Source: a bacterium (GTDB taxonomy: Bacteria > Planctomycetota > Planctomycetia > Kolteriales > Kolteriaceae). Taken from it: a stretch of 64,000 nt of DNA. The DNA is taken from positions 111,105 through 175,104 of the forward strand of contig JAIELF010000017.1 in assembly GCA_019753235.1 (NCBI GenBank), read 5' to 3'. Made by a program: the position numbers and the translations under genes. Of the stretch, positions 42,846-51,212 are shown in pieces. The notes beneath the pieces were generated by a model. That model saw only the letters and a program-made list of their open reading frames with translations. It did no database searches and had not been told where the DNA came from. Position 1 is the stretch's first letter. Every line of letters begins with the position of its first letter.

Positions 42846-43544
42846 ATGGCCAACCGCTATTACGCTCCCGAGCTGACTTCTGCGGAAGGGGAGTTTCTTC
42901 TCGTCGGTTCGGAAGCCCATCATTTGGCGACCGTCTGTCGAGCGAAAGTGCAAGAGCCCGTGATTCTCTTCAACGGTCAAGGACTTTCCGCGACTGGTCG
43001 GATCCTGGAGATCTCGAAAAAGCAGGTCCTCATTTCTCTGGACAAGGCGGTGCTGTCTCCCTCGCCCGTCGATCGAACACTGGGGGTTGCGTTTCCAAAG
43101 GGAGATCGGGCCCTGATTCTGGTCGAGAAATGCGTCGAGCTTGGTGTCGCTCGGCTTGTTCCGTTGATAACCGAAAGAACCGTGACGCAGCCCGGCGAAG
43201 GGAAACGCGATCGGCTCGAGCGAGCGGTGATCGAGGCGTGTAAACAATCGGGCCGAGACTATCTGATGAGAATCGATCCGCCGACAAAACTGGCGGACGT
43301 GTTGCAAGAGGGAGAGGGTTGGATGCTCGATCTCTCTGGGGATTGGATTTCCGCCCAGAGCTCGCCCATGGCCTCGCGAATCATTGTCGGGCCCGAAGGA
43401 GGTTGGAGCGATGCCGAGCGAGCAGCGGCCGACAACCTTGGATGGAAGCGAGTAAGGGTCGCCCGCGGGATCCTTCGGGTCGAGACAGCCGCCATCGCCC
43501 TGGCCGCCCAAGCCGCCTGGATGGACACCATGAACAAGTCGTGA
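42846..43544 (+). CDS. rsmE: 16S rRNA (uracil-N3)-methyltransferase
   Basis: A 232-residue SPOUT-class enzyme that methylates U1498 of 16S rRNA. The N-terminal PUA-like domain (EAHHLATVCRAKVQEPVILF) is followed by the trefoil-knot domain with IIVGPEGGWSDAERAAAD and the conserved GILRVETAAIA. Length is normal for RsmE. It is convergent with gpsA; the 10 bp between their stops sit in a 6-bp inverted repeat (GTGACA / TGTCAC) without a T tract. Confidence 0.94.
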   Translation: MANRYYAPELTSAEGEFLLVGSEAHHLATVCRAKVQEPVILFNGQGLSATGRILEISKKQVLISLDKAVLSPSPVDRTLGVAFPKGDRALILVEKCVELGVARLVPLITERTVTQPGEGKRDRLERAVIEACKQSGRDYLMRIDPPTKLADVLQEGEGWMLDLSGDWISAQSSPMASRIIVGPEGGWSDAERAAADNLGWKRVRVARGILRVETAAIALAAQAAWMDTMNKS

Positions 43545-43554
43545 CATGACCCTG

Positions 43555-44550
43555 TCACTCGGCCGAAAGAGGTCGCTGCATCAAGTCGGTGATCGCCTGC
43601 GTGACATCTTCTCCCTCGAAGAGAATCTGGTAGACCTCGGTGGTCACGGGCATGTCAATACCCCGGTCTTTTGCCAACGCATAGACGCTTTGCGATGTCC
43701 AAACGCCTTCGCTGACTTGCACCATGCTCGCCAGGATATCATGAATCTTTTCGCCGGTACCGATGCGGTGCCCGACTCGGCGATTTCGTCCGTGGGGACT
43801 CACACACGTCGTGATTAAATCTCCCAGACCGGCAAGGCCGTAAAACGTTCGCGGATCGGCCCCGAGAACAGTCCCCAGGCGAATCATCTCGACCAGACCT
43901 CGCGTCATGAGGGCACTCTTTGCATTATCCCCCAGATTGGCTCCATCGCAGATTCCCGCGGCAATCGCGATCACGTTTTTGAGTGCCCCACCAAGTTCGG
44001 TTCCGATCAGATCTCGCGACGTGTAAACCCGCAAACGATCACTGGAGAACCATCGCTGAACCATCTCCGCCACCGGCGCGTCTTCACTGGCAGCAACGAC
44101 ACTGGCGAGCATTTCCTGCGCGAGTTCCTCGGCATGCATCGGCCCAGAGAGGGCCGCCAATCGAGATTGAGGAAAGAACTCTTTAACGATTTCACTTGGC
44201 CGAGCCGACGTCTCTCGCTCGATGCCTTTGATCACACTCACGATCGGCAAGCCGACCCGCGGCGATAATCCTGACGCGACAAGACGCGTCAGCGTCGCGC
44301 GAAGATAAAGCATGGGGACGGCCAGGATGATCGCATCCGCGTCTCGACAGCAGGCAACGTCCGACTCGATCGAGACCGACGGAGGGAGAGAGATGCCTGG
44401 AAGAAATCGGCGATTCTCACGATCTCGCCGCATCGCCTCGGCATTCTCGGCAAACTGACACCAGAGTGACACTTCAAGATCGCTTTTTTTTGCCAGCAGA
44501 AGGGCGCACGCTGTCCCCATCGCCCCGTCACCGACAACCGTGATCCGCAT
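43555..44550 (-). CDS. gpsA: Glycerol-3-phosphate dehydrogenase (NAD(P)+)
   Basis: A 331-residue cytoplasmic enzyme that makes sn-glycerol 3-phosphate for phospholipid synthesis. The Rossmann motif is VVGDGAMGTACALLLAKKS. The C-terminal helical domain has the catalytic Lys in GGALKNVIAIAAGICDGANL and GDNAKSALMTRGLVEM, plus the GLAGLGDLITTC motif. Length is normal. It stands alone. Confidence 0.95.
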   Translation of the reverse strand: MRITVVGDGAMGTACALLLAKKSDLEVSLWCQFAENAEAMRRDRENRRFLPGISLPPSVSIESDVACCRDADAIILAVPMLYLRATLTRLVASGLSPRVGLPIVSVIKGIERETSARPSEIVKEFFPQSRLAALSGPMHAEELAQEMLASVVAASEDAPVAEMVQRWFSSDRLRVYTSRDLIGTELGGALKNVIAIAAGICDGANLGDNAKSALMTRGLVEMIRLGTVLGADPRTFYGLAGLGDLITTCVSPHGRNRRVGHRIGTGEKIHDILASMVQVSEGVWTSQSVYALAKDRGIDMPVTTEVYQILFEGEDVTQAITDLMQRPLSAE

Positions 44551-45082
44551 CTCTCCAATCTCCCGGCTTCATTGAATTCTGAAAAGTCCGCGATTCGCGA
44601 ACGCTTTCTGAAGAATTCCTCTTGCAGCAATCGTGAAGGTATTCTATGGGCCCCCGCTGCATCACCTGCTTTTGCCGATGAATCACCGTACACGGTTCGT
44701 GACTGAACGGATCGTCGTTCGCTGTCAAGGGGACGTTTTCGCAGAGCTCGACCTTTTGAGCCCGAAAACGGACTCCTTCTTCCGCGAATGATCGACTCGT
44801 GTCCCTTCGTGAACGGTCCATCGGGAATGGGTGATTGCCCACTGCGAGAAACACCTTCGGTTTTGCACCTCGAGAGCAGCGGCCAGAATCAGGGAATCAT
44901 TGCGTTTACTGGGGATGATGTTGGAGGGGCTCCGGGGGGAGCCTCTTCAGCATTCTCCGGCATTCGCCAGAAGCTTGCCCCACAACGGAAAAGGCAGGCG
45001 TCGAAAGCTTGCGTCGTCAGAGCCTCTCGCGCGAAGCGAAGGATCGTCGGCCGAGATCTCTTTGAATGGGGAGACGGTGAGC
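44551..45082. other. Divergent intergenic region
   Basis: A 532-bp gap between gpsA (minus) and a PEP-CTERM gene (plus). The plus frame of the PEP-CTERM gene is open from 44831, but the sequence before 45083 reads as a basic, Ser-rich leader unlike a signal peptide and is not counted. No RNA gene or strong hairpin is seen. Confidence 0.4.
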
Positions 45083-45697
45083 ATGAATTGGTGCATGCTG
45101 CTCGTCGCGGCAAGCGTCGCGAGTCCATGGGAAAAGAACAACTGTCGCAGTTACTATTGGACGGAACCGACACCCGTCTACGTGACCTGTCAACCGACAC
45201 CTTCGTGCACGTATCCATCGACGATGGTCTGCGGACCGGTTGTCGCGGAGATTTGCGAAGAAGTTAAGACCGAACCGGTGAAGGCGGAAGAACCGATCAA
45301 AGAAGCCTCGGCCGAAGAGGAGGGAGAAGAGACGACCGAGTTTACGAGTTTCGGCGTCCCGGCCCCGTTTTCAGGGGGAGATCTCGCTCTCGACTGGGGG
45401 ACGGCGTCCATCGGGGCCGGCACACTCTATCCGCAGCAGCCGTACGCGGCTCAAAGTGGCGGCTTTTTCCCATGGGGAAGAGGAAACGTCGGATCAAACG
45501 GTAGTGGCGACGTCATCTATCCCAACAGCCCTACGACGATCATCAACAACATCATCAATAACTACGGCCGCACGCCCGATCCGATTCCCGAGCCTGCGTC
45601 GATCTTGGCTTGGGGAATGGGTCTTTTGGTGATCGGATTGTTGGGGATGCGTCGACAACGCCTCAAGCAGGCGGCGGCACGGGCCAAGTACGAGTAA
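45083..45697 (+). CDS. PEP-CTERM protein
   Basis: A 204-residue secreted protein. The start at 45083 has GGGGAG about 10 bp upstream and opens a short hydrophobic signal (MNWCMLLVAASVAS). The body contains a Cys/Pro/Thr-rich segment (PTPVYVTCQPTPSC), an acidic stretch (EEPIKEASAEEEGEE), a Gly-rich segment and an Asn/Ile repeat (IINNIINNYG). The tail DPIPEPASILAWGMGLLVIG then RRQR is the canonical PEP-CTERM anchor, the only one here with the exact PEP motif. It overlaps the 3' end of the convergent pabC by 35 bp. Confidence 0.85.
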   Translation: MNWCMLLVAASVASPWEKNNCRSYYWTEPTPVYVTCQPTPSCTYPSTMVCGPVVAEICEEVKTEPVKAEEPIKEASAEEEGEETTEFTSFGVPAPFSGGDLALDWGTASIGAGTLYPQQPYAAQSGGFFPWGRGNVGSNGSGDVIYPNSPTTIINNIINNYGRTPDPIPEPASILAWGMGLLVIGLLGMRRQRLKQAAARAKYE

Positions 45698-46481
45698 TCG
45701 CTGAATCGATCTCGAACAAACCGCGCGCGGGCTGATCTCGACAGCCCGCAATTTTCGTCACTTCTTCGACTCCCCGCACGCTGTTGGTGACCGCGACAAT
45801 CTCCGCGTTTGTTAAATCATCAAGCGTCATGGCCGCTTCCCTGACATTGATCAATCGATCTGCAAGCAACGCCTGTCGCACTGTTCCCGCGAGCAGCCCC
45901 GCGCCAGCAGTCGGCGTTTGCCAAACGCCATCGATCCTCGCGAAGATGTTGCCATGAGCCGTCTCAAGAACGTTGCCCGCCTCCGAAAGGATCAATGCAT
46001 CATCCCAGCCCTCCTTCGTCGCTTCTTCGAAGGAAAGATGCCGAGCCAGATAATTCATCGACTTGATCGTCGCCCATGCGTCCGCGTGAAAGGCCCGGTA
46101 ACGAGCAATCCCCAGCCCAACACTCCGTCGTGGGGTCGGCACCGGCCGAGCACGCATCCAGACCATCGGACACGCGTTTCGCGTTGTGTATCCCACGTTC
46201 AGACGAACGGCCTGATCCCCCTGCCCGAGGATTCTGATGAACGAGGCAACATCGTCCGCACTCGGAAGCTCTGTTGCCGCGATCCTGATGCCGAGCACCT
46301 CGGCAGCTTGACGCATCCGATCGATATGTTCTCGCCAAAGCCAGGGAATGCCGCCAAACGTTCGCGTCGTTTCAAATAGACCTCGGCCGTATAAGACGAG
46401 TTCATCGTCGGGCGAAATCGCCAATGCCGACGGCTCCACGGCCGCCCCTTGAAGCCAAATCTTGTCAGAAGTCGAACTCAA
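45663..46481 (-). CDS. pabC: Aminodeoxychorismate lyase
   Basis: A 272-residue class IV PLP aminotransferase-fold protein. It cleaves 4-amino-4-deoxychorismate to p-aminobenzoate and pyruvate in folate synthesis. Motifs: VLYGRGLFETTRTFGG at the N-terminus, the PLP Lys in TIKSMNYLARHLSFEEA, and ALILSEAGNVLETAHGNIFA. Branched-chain and D-amino-acid aminotransferases share these motifs; the assignment rests on the 4-bp overlap with pabB immediately upstream. The 3' end overlaps the PEP-CTERM gene. Confidence 0.88.
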   Translation of the reverse strand: MSSTSDKIWLQGAAVEPSALAISPDDELVLYGRGLFETTRTFGGIPWLWREHIDRMRQAAEVLGIRIAATELPSADDVASFIRILGQGDQAVRLNVGYTTRNACPMVWMRARPVPTPRRSVGLGIARYRAFHADAWATIKSMNYLARHLSFEEATKEGWDDALILSEAGNVLETAHGNIFARIDGVWQTPTAGAGLLAGTVRQALLADRLINVREAAMTLDDLTNAEIVAVTNSVRGVEEVTKIAGCRDQPARGLFEIDSAITRTWPVPPPA

Positions 46482-47884
46482 GCTTTCGTCCCCAAAAGAA
46501 TCGATCGTAGTCGCTCTCCTTTGACCAACGTCTCGCGGTACTCCGAAAGAGGATCGCTTTCGATGACAATCCCGCCACCGACGCGATAGCGAGCGATCGT
46601 CCCTTCGACGACGATGGTCCGAATAGCAATGTTCAGGTCGGCGCGACCATGGTCACTCAGGTAGCCGATCGCCCCCGTGTAGATCCCGCGTCGGCTCGCT
46701 TCCAGTTCTTCGATAATCTGCATCGCACGAATCTTCGGTGCTCCTGTAATCGATCCGCCTGGAAACGTCGCGAGCAGCAAATCCACAACATCCTTACCGT
46801 CTCGAAGTTCTCCTTTTACGGTCGAGACCGCGTGATGCACATTTCGGTACGATTCGATCTGTCGATGATCGCAAACGTCGATCGAACCAAATCGACAAAC
46901 CCGCCCGAGATCGTTCCGTTCAAGATCGACAATCATCGTCAGCTCGGCCCCGTCCTTGCCTGATCGAGCCAATTCATCCCGAAGGAGAAGATCATGTTGC
47001 GGATCTCTTCCACGAGGCCGAGTTCCCTTGATAGGACGCGTCTCTACTCGACCGTCGGGCAACAAAAGCAGAAACCGTTCAGGACTCGTCGAAACAACAT
47101 CCCAACCTGGCCCGCGAACGAGGGCGGCAAACGGAGCAGGGCTCTCTCGAAGCGCCCGGGCAAAGAGTTGGTCGGCACGGCCAAGGAAGCTTCCAGTGAA
47201 TTCATGCGAAATGTTCGCCTGAAAAATGTCGCCGGCACGAAGGTACTCGATGACTCGCTCGACTCGCTGGCGATAATCTCCTTCATGAGAATCGCTGATC
47301 AAATCACCGTCCACGAATGACTCACCCGAATCGGTCGACGGCGGAGCATTCAGCAACTCAAAAAGCCGATCTCGCCTTGCTGACCGAGATTGTTCGGAGC
47401 CGCCTAACGAATCGGTCGAGTAGATCGCTGTCTGTTGCGTCAGCGAATCGTGGATGGCGAACGTGTCGTAGTAGCGAAGAAAGAGGTCGGGCAGAAGGCT
47501 CTTTTGATCGTGGATTCTCGGCAACTGTTCGATTGTCCAAGCGAGGTCGTAACCAAAATAGCCGATCCAGCCCCCTTGAAAGATCGGGGGATCAGGCCGA
47601 GTTGATGATGCCCTCGCGGTCTGTTTCAACAGCGCTCTCAGCGATTCCCAAACCGTTGCGCCGGGCGCGGGTCGATCGAGAGGCCAATCGTCCGAAAGAG
47701 TCCAGTCTCCACCGACAGATTCAAATGTCGCTCGGGGTTCGATCGCAAAGATGCTGTACCGCGAAGAAGGACCGTAGCCATCCGCGCTGGCCAGAATCGA
47801 CGAGCCCGCCGACCGTGCCACGCCGCCGACGGGAGGATACCCCAGCCCTCGCTCTGGCATCGATTTTTTCTCGATCAACCTCAT
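46478..47884 (-). CDS. pabB: Aminodeoxychorismate synthase component I
   Basis: A 468-residue chorismate-binding enzyme that makes 4-amino-4-deoxychorismate. The C-terminal chorismate-binding core has ETRPIKGTRPRGRDPQHD, DLERNDLGRVCRFGSIDV and GGSITGAPKIRAMQIIEELE; the end IVIESDPLSEYRETLVKGE is typical. The N-terminal domain is shorter and more divergent than in TrpE, and the coupling with pabC (4-bp overlap) supports PabB rather than anthranilate synthase. Its glutamine amidotransferase (pabA/trpG) is not adjacent. Confidence 0.9.
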   Translation of the reverse strand: MRLIEKKSMPERGLGYPPVGGVARSAGSSILASADGYGPSSRYSIFAIEPRATFESVGGDWTLSDDWPLDRPAPGATVWESLRALLKQTARASSTRPDPPIFQGGWIGYFGYDLAWTIEQLPRIHDQKSLLPDLFLRYYDTFAIHDSLTQQTAIYSTDSLGGSEQSRSARRDRLFELLNAPPSTDSGESFVDGDLISDSHEGDYRQRVERVIEYLRAGDIFQANISHEFTGSFLGRADQLFARALRESPAPFAALVRGPGWDVVSTSPERFLLLLPDGRVETRPIKGTRPRGRDPQHDLLLRDELARSGKDGAELTMIVDLERNDLGRVCRFGSIDVCDHRQIESYRNVHHAVSTVKGELRDGKDVVDLLLATFPGGSITGAPKIRAMQIIEELEASRRGIYTGAIGYLSDHGRADLNIAIRTIVVEGTIARYRVGGGIVIESDPLSEYRETLVKGERLRSILLGTKA

Positions 47885-48401
47885 GAGAATCCAGCGCTGT
47901 TACCGAAACGTGGCTTTTTCTTCGACACGGTAGATGCTCAAAAACCAATCGCCGATGGCCGAGCGGAGAAGCGGGAACGAGGGGAAAGCATTCGCGGGCG
48001 AACTGGCCCCGTCGGTCGGATCCGCTCTCGGCATCTCCTCCACGAACATCCCTAGAAGCGTTCTACGGATGTTCTCGCGGAACAAGAGGCCAATCAGCAT
48101 CGAAGAGAACCCCAAAAGCCTCGGGTGGAAGCCAGAATCTCGTCTGATCTGCGTTCTAACATCGTCCGGCATACCACCGCGACCGCGACAATCGCTCTCA
48201 CGTTGAGTGCCTCTTTTCCTAAACGCGATCGGGGTACCGACCGGAAAAGTTGTCCGGCAAGCGTGGCAAACGTATATTTGTCCCAAGCGTTCGCTTCGAC
48301 GGAAGCCTTGCCAATCGAAAGTTGGTAGTGGGTGAGGTCGGGCCGATCACCACTCCCGGGATTCGTTCTGGCTGTTTTCATGGAAGTGGTTCATTCGCTA
48401 A
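47885..48401. other. Unresolved region between pabB and the tRNA
   Basis: About 517 bp with several mutually overlapping open frames on both strands, none with a recognisable motif. The longest (47900-48286, minus, 128 codons) has a single CxxC near its start and no clear ribosome site. I do not call a gene here. It may contain the pabB promoter. Confidence 0.35.
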
Positions 48402-48475
48402 AGCGGGGTAGCTCAGCTGGCTAGAGCGGCGGATTCATAACCCGCAGGTCCGGGGTTCAAGTCCCCGCCCCGCTA
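48402..48475 (+). tRNA. tRNA with CAT anticodon, probably elongator tRNA-Met
   Basis: A 74-nt cloverleaf: a 7-bp acceptor stem AGCGGGG/CCCCGCT, D arm GCTC...GAGC, anticodon stem with the CAT anticodon at 48436-48438, a five-base variable loop, and T arm CGGGG-TTCAAGT-CCCCG with discriminator A. The CCA end is not encoded. It lacks the GGG/CCC anticodon stem and the mismatched first pair of initiator tRNAs, so elongator Met is favoured. A lysidine-modified tRNA-Ile cannot be excluded. The last anticodon-stem pair is A-C. Confidence 0.9.
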
Positions 48476-49318
48476 ATCTTGTCGATTCTTGCCTCTAGCT
48501 GCCAGTCACTCTCTTTTCCGCGGGCTCTTGATGATTTTCTCGTCTCCTTGCTGTGGGCCGCGATCAGACCCCGATCGCCACTTGCTGCCACGAACTGCCC
48601 CGAAAAGTCGGGAGTAATGGGCAGTGGAGTGGGCAGTGAATTCGCGCAAAGATCCGCTGCTGGGGCCGTTCCAGGGCTCGGCCATTCCTCATCCCATGCA
48701 CCTTTCCTTTGATGTCGGATCGATCCCTCGTCTTGACAGAGGGGATCTCCTTGACGGAGGATGCTGCTGGAAGGTTTGGAGCAATGGCACGCGAGCGGTC
48801 AACGAGGATGTTTTAGGGAGTGTTCTCGATGATGGTATCCGCCAAAAGACATCGAGCATCGTGATCTCAACGGAGAAGTAACGAGTGACATACCTATGTC
48901 AATACCAGAATGTCCCCTTTTCTCCGTCTTCGCCGGTGAGAGTTTTCTGCGCCATCCAAGAGCGTAGGCGGCTTTCCGCAGTGGCGAAGGCCGGAGCATC
49001 CGCGAACGTGGCCCATTGAGCGTAACGAGTTGAATTCCTCATGAACGACGGGGACAATGCCACCCTCGTAACCAGTTCCAACACATCCATGCGAAGCGGA
49101 GCCGCTTCGGCAAGCTCCGTTTGGCCACGGACGGCGGTTATTTCTGAATTTGAGGAGTAGCCCTTTTCATAAACTGTCGGGGCACCAGCAGGAGGCGAAG
49201 CAACCTCTAGCCAAGACGCGGTAATCTAGCGGGCGACGATCTCACAATTCAGCCTGCTTCGGGACAGGGGCGTCGTTTCGCATCAGGGAATCGCATTGCT
49301 CTTTGCAGTGGAGGAGAC
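48476..49318. other. Gene-poor junction between the tRNA and the inverted-repeat segment
   Basis: An 843-bp stretch with only short, unrecognised open frames. It holds the left inverted repeat (48886-48925). The position directly downstream of a tRNA gene and the lack of coding potential suggest the scar of an integrated element, but no recombinase fragment was identified. Just before 49319 is GGAGGAG, the ribosome site of the next gene. Confidence 0.45.
48886..48925 (+). repeat. Inverted repeat, left copy (bounds the sulfatase segment)
   Basis: About 40 bp, nearly identical to the inverted sequence at 59641-59681 (one substitution in the first 34 bp). It begins with a 7-bp palindrome TGACATA-CC-TATGTCA and continues into the GAATGTCCCC core shared with the repeats near 4917 and 5491. 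Confidence 0.8.
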
Positions 49319-50146
49319 ATGTTCTTCTGGATCTACGATATTCCCACCTGGAAACTGGTTGTGCTTGTTACTGGTGTATTCGTCGGGGCAACTTGGGCGA
49401 GCACGATCTTCATTCGGCCGATTCTGCGAGCCTTCATCCGCTCGCAATCAGGAGTGAATGACATCGTTTCCTATATGCTTGGCAGTCATGGCGTGTACTT
49501 TGGTATTCTCATCGGTTTACTCGCCTTGTCGGCGTATGACAATCTCAATAGTGCCCAGGTTCAAGTCACCATCGAATCCGCCCGGTTGGCGGCAATCTAT
49601 CGCGATGTATCGACCTACCCCGAGCCCTTTCGCGACAACCTTCAGAGTCGGCTCAAAGAGTATACGCGTTACGTCATTGATGAAGCCTGGCCGCTGCAAC
49701 GCAAGGGGCTCATACCTCGCAAGGGATCGCAATTGGTGACACAGTTCCACTTGGAACTCACGAAGTTTGAACCCAAGACCCCAGCCCAAGAGATCCTTCA
49801 CGCGGAGGCGCTCAGCGCCTTCAATTCATTCATCGAAGCCAGACGTCTCAGGCTCTATGCGGTCGGAAATGGAATACCGATGATTATGTGGTACGTGGTA
49901 TTTATCGGCGCCGTGACGAACATTGTGCTCGTCTTGCTCTTGGATATGAAGTTGTTGCCCCACCTCTTCTTTGGCGCCATCAGCACCTTTTTCCTTGCGA
50001 CGCTGATCGCCTTTGTTGCAGCCATGGACAATCCATTCAGGGGCGAAGTGAGTATTTCGCCAAGAGCCTTTGAACTGGTTTACGAAGACCTGATGAGCGG
50101 GGAGTTGCAATCAGAATCGCCTCCATCGTCGCCGGACAGCAAGTAG
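49319..50146 (+). CDS. DUF4239/bestrophin-like membrane protein
   Basis: A 275-residue protein with two N-terminal membrane helices (WKLVVLVTGVFVGATWAS, GVYFGILIGLLALSAYDNL), a long cytoplasmic or periplasmic helical segment with RLAAIYRDVSTYPEPFRDNL, and two C-terminal helices (VVFIGAVTNIVLVLLLDM, LFFGAISTFFLATLIAFVAA) ending AMDNPFRGEVSISPRAFE. This is the signature of the DUF4239 family, a bestrophin-like group with unproven channel activity. It is the first gene inside the inverted-repeat segment and has the ribosome site GGAGGAG. Confidence 0.85.
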   Translation: MFFWIYDIPTWKLVVLVTGVFVGATWASTIFIRPILRAFIRSQSGVNDIVSYMLGSHGVYFGILIGLLALSAYDNLNSAQVQVTIESARLAAIYRDVSTYPEPFRDNLQSRLKEYTRYVIDEAWPLQRKGLIPRKGSQLVTQFHLELTKFEPKTPAQEILHAEALSAFNSFIEARRLRLYAVGNGIPMIMWYVVFIGAVTNIVLVLLLDMKLLPHLFFGAISTFFLATLIAFVAAMDNPFRGEVSISPRAFELVYEDLMSGELQSESPPSSPDSK

Positions 50147-50190
50147 AAACAAGAGTCAACCTGGGAATTCGGTGAGGTCGAATCAAGAAC

Positions 50191-50847
50191 ATGGCAGAGT
50201 TTGACATTCAACAATCAGAAGGTACGCGTTGGGTGAAAGTCACGTTGCGCAATGACGCCATTCGCGCCGAGAATGGCGCGATGAACCACTACGTCGGTGA
50301 CATCACCATGGACACCCCCTGGCCTGGTCTGCGAAGTCTCTGGGTGTCATTATTCTCCCAGGAATCTTTGTTTCGCCCCTGTTTTCGCGGATCGGGACAG
50401 GTCTATTTGGATTCGTCCCTGGGTGGATTTCACACCATGGACCTTCATGAAGGAGATACTTGGATCGTTGAGAATGGTGCTTATTGGACCTCCGACGACG
50501 AGATCAACATCTCTATTCGGCGAGAGCGATTCATGACAGCATTTTGGGCAGGAGAAGGGTTCTTCTGGTACCAGACGCAACTTCGCGGGACAGGTAAGGT
50601 CGTTTTGGTGACGAAGGGTCCCGTCGAGGAAATGACGCTGAACAATGAACGTCTCGTCGTCGATGGTCGAATGGTACTGGCGAGAACCGACGGTATTAGA
50701 TTCTCCGTGACTCGCCCAACTCGGTCGCTTTTAGGCTACTGGTTATCTGGGCAAACGCTTTCGAATGTCTACCAAGGAACCGGGCGGCTACTGATTTCGA
50801 CCACACCTTACTGGCGCTACGCGATGAAAACCAAAGATTCGCCTTAA
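50191..50847 (+). CDS. AIM24-like protein
   Basis: A 218-residue, beta-rich protein resembling the AIM24/TIGR00266 family: alternating strands with VKVTLRNDAIRAENGAMNHY near the N-terminus, RGSGQVYLDSSLGGFHTMDL in the middle and GTGRLLISTTPYW at the end. There is no signal peptide. AIM24 is needed for inner-membrane organisation in mitochondria; bacterial members have no settled function. It follows the DUF4239 gene by 44 bp and is probably co-transcribed with it. Confidence 0.75.
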   Translation: MAEFDIQQSEGTRWVKVTLRNDAIRAENGAMNHYVGDITMDTPWPGLRSLWVSLFSQESLFRPCFRGSGQVYLDSSLGGFHTMDLHEGDTWIVENGAYWTSDDEINISIRRERFMTAFWAGEGFFWYQTQLRGTGKVVLVTKGPVEEMTLNNERLVVDGRMVLARTDGIRFSVTRPTRSLLGYWLSGQTLSNVYQGTGRLLISTTPYWRYAMKTKDSP

Positions 50848-50892
50848 ATGAATAAAATGACGACCTGAAGAACTTAAGAAACTGGGTGAATC

Positions 50893-51093
50893 ATGCAGTA
50901 TGTACAACTATCATTGATCATTCTTATTGTTTCCATTCTGACAATCTTTTCCATCCAGAACTTCGACTCGGTGAACCTCTCCTTCCTCTTCTGGTCCATA
51001 TCCATGCCAAAGATCGTGTTCATTCTTTCACTTTATGCGCTTGGCATGTTCTCGGGATGGGGCTTCGTGCAACTCTTTAGGCGGATGTTCTAA
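50893..51093 (+). CDS. LapA-domain small membrane protein
   Basis: A 66-residue protein with two membrane helices (LSLIILIVSILTIFSIQN and MPKIVFILSLYALGMFSGW), separated by SVNLSFLFWSISMP. This is the layout of LapA/DUF1049 proteins, linked to lipopolysaccharide assembly in E. coli. Third gene of the small membrane group at the left of the inverted-repeat segment. The ATG at 50893 is accepted because the first helix follows directly. Confidence 0.75.
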   Translation: MQYVQLSLIILIVSILTIFSIQNFDSVNLSFLFWSISMPKIVFILSLYALGMFSGWGFVQLFRRMF

Positions 51094-51212
51094 GCCGGAA
51101 CCGCCCGGTGCTGATAAGGACAACATCAAGTGACCGGCAATAGCCACAAATCGAAAACAGATACGACCCGTCATCGGTGATCGAAAAAAATGGCATTTTG
51201 GGGTCGAAAACA

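Noticed and set aside
47900..48286. 128-codon minus-strand frame with one CxxC near its start
   Set aside because: No ribosome site, no recognised motif, and several overlapping frames of equal quality.
48402..48475. tRNA 3' end as a phage attachment site
   Set aside because: I found no second copy of the tRNA 3' end near the far side of the island, so att repeats are not shown.
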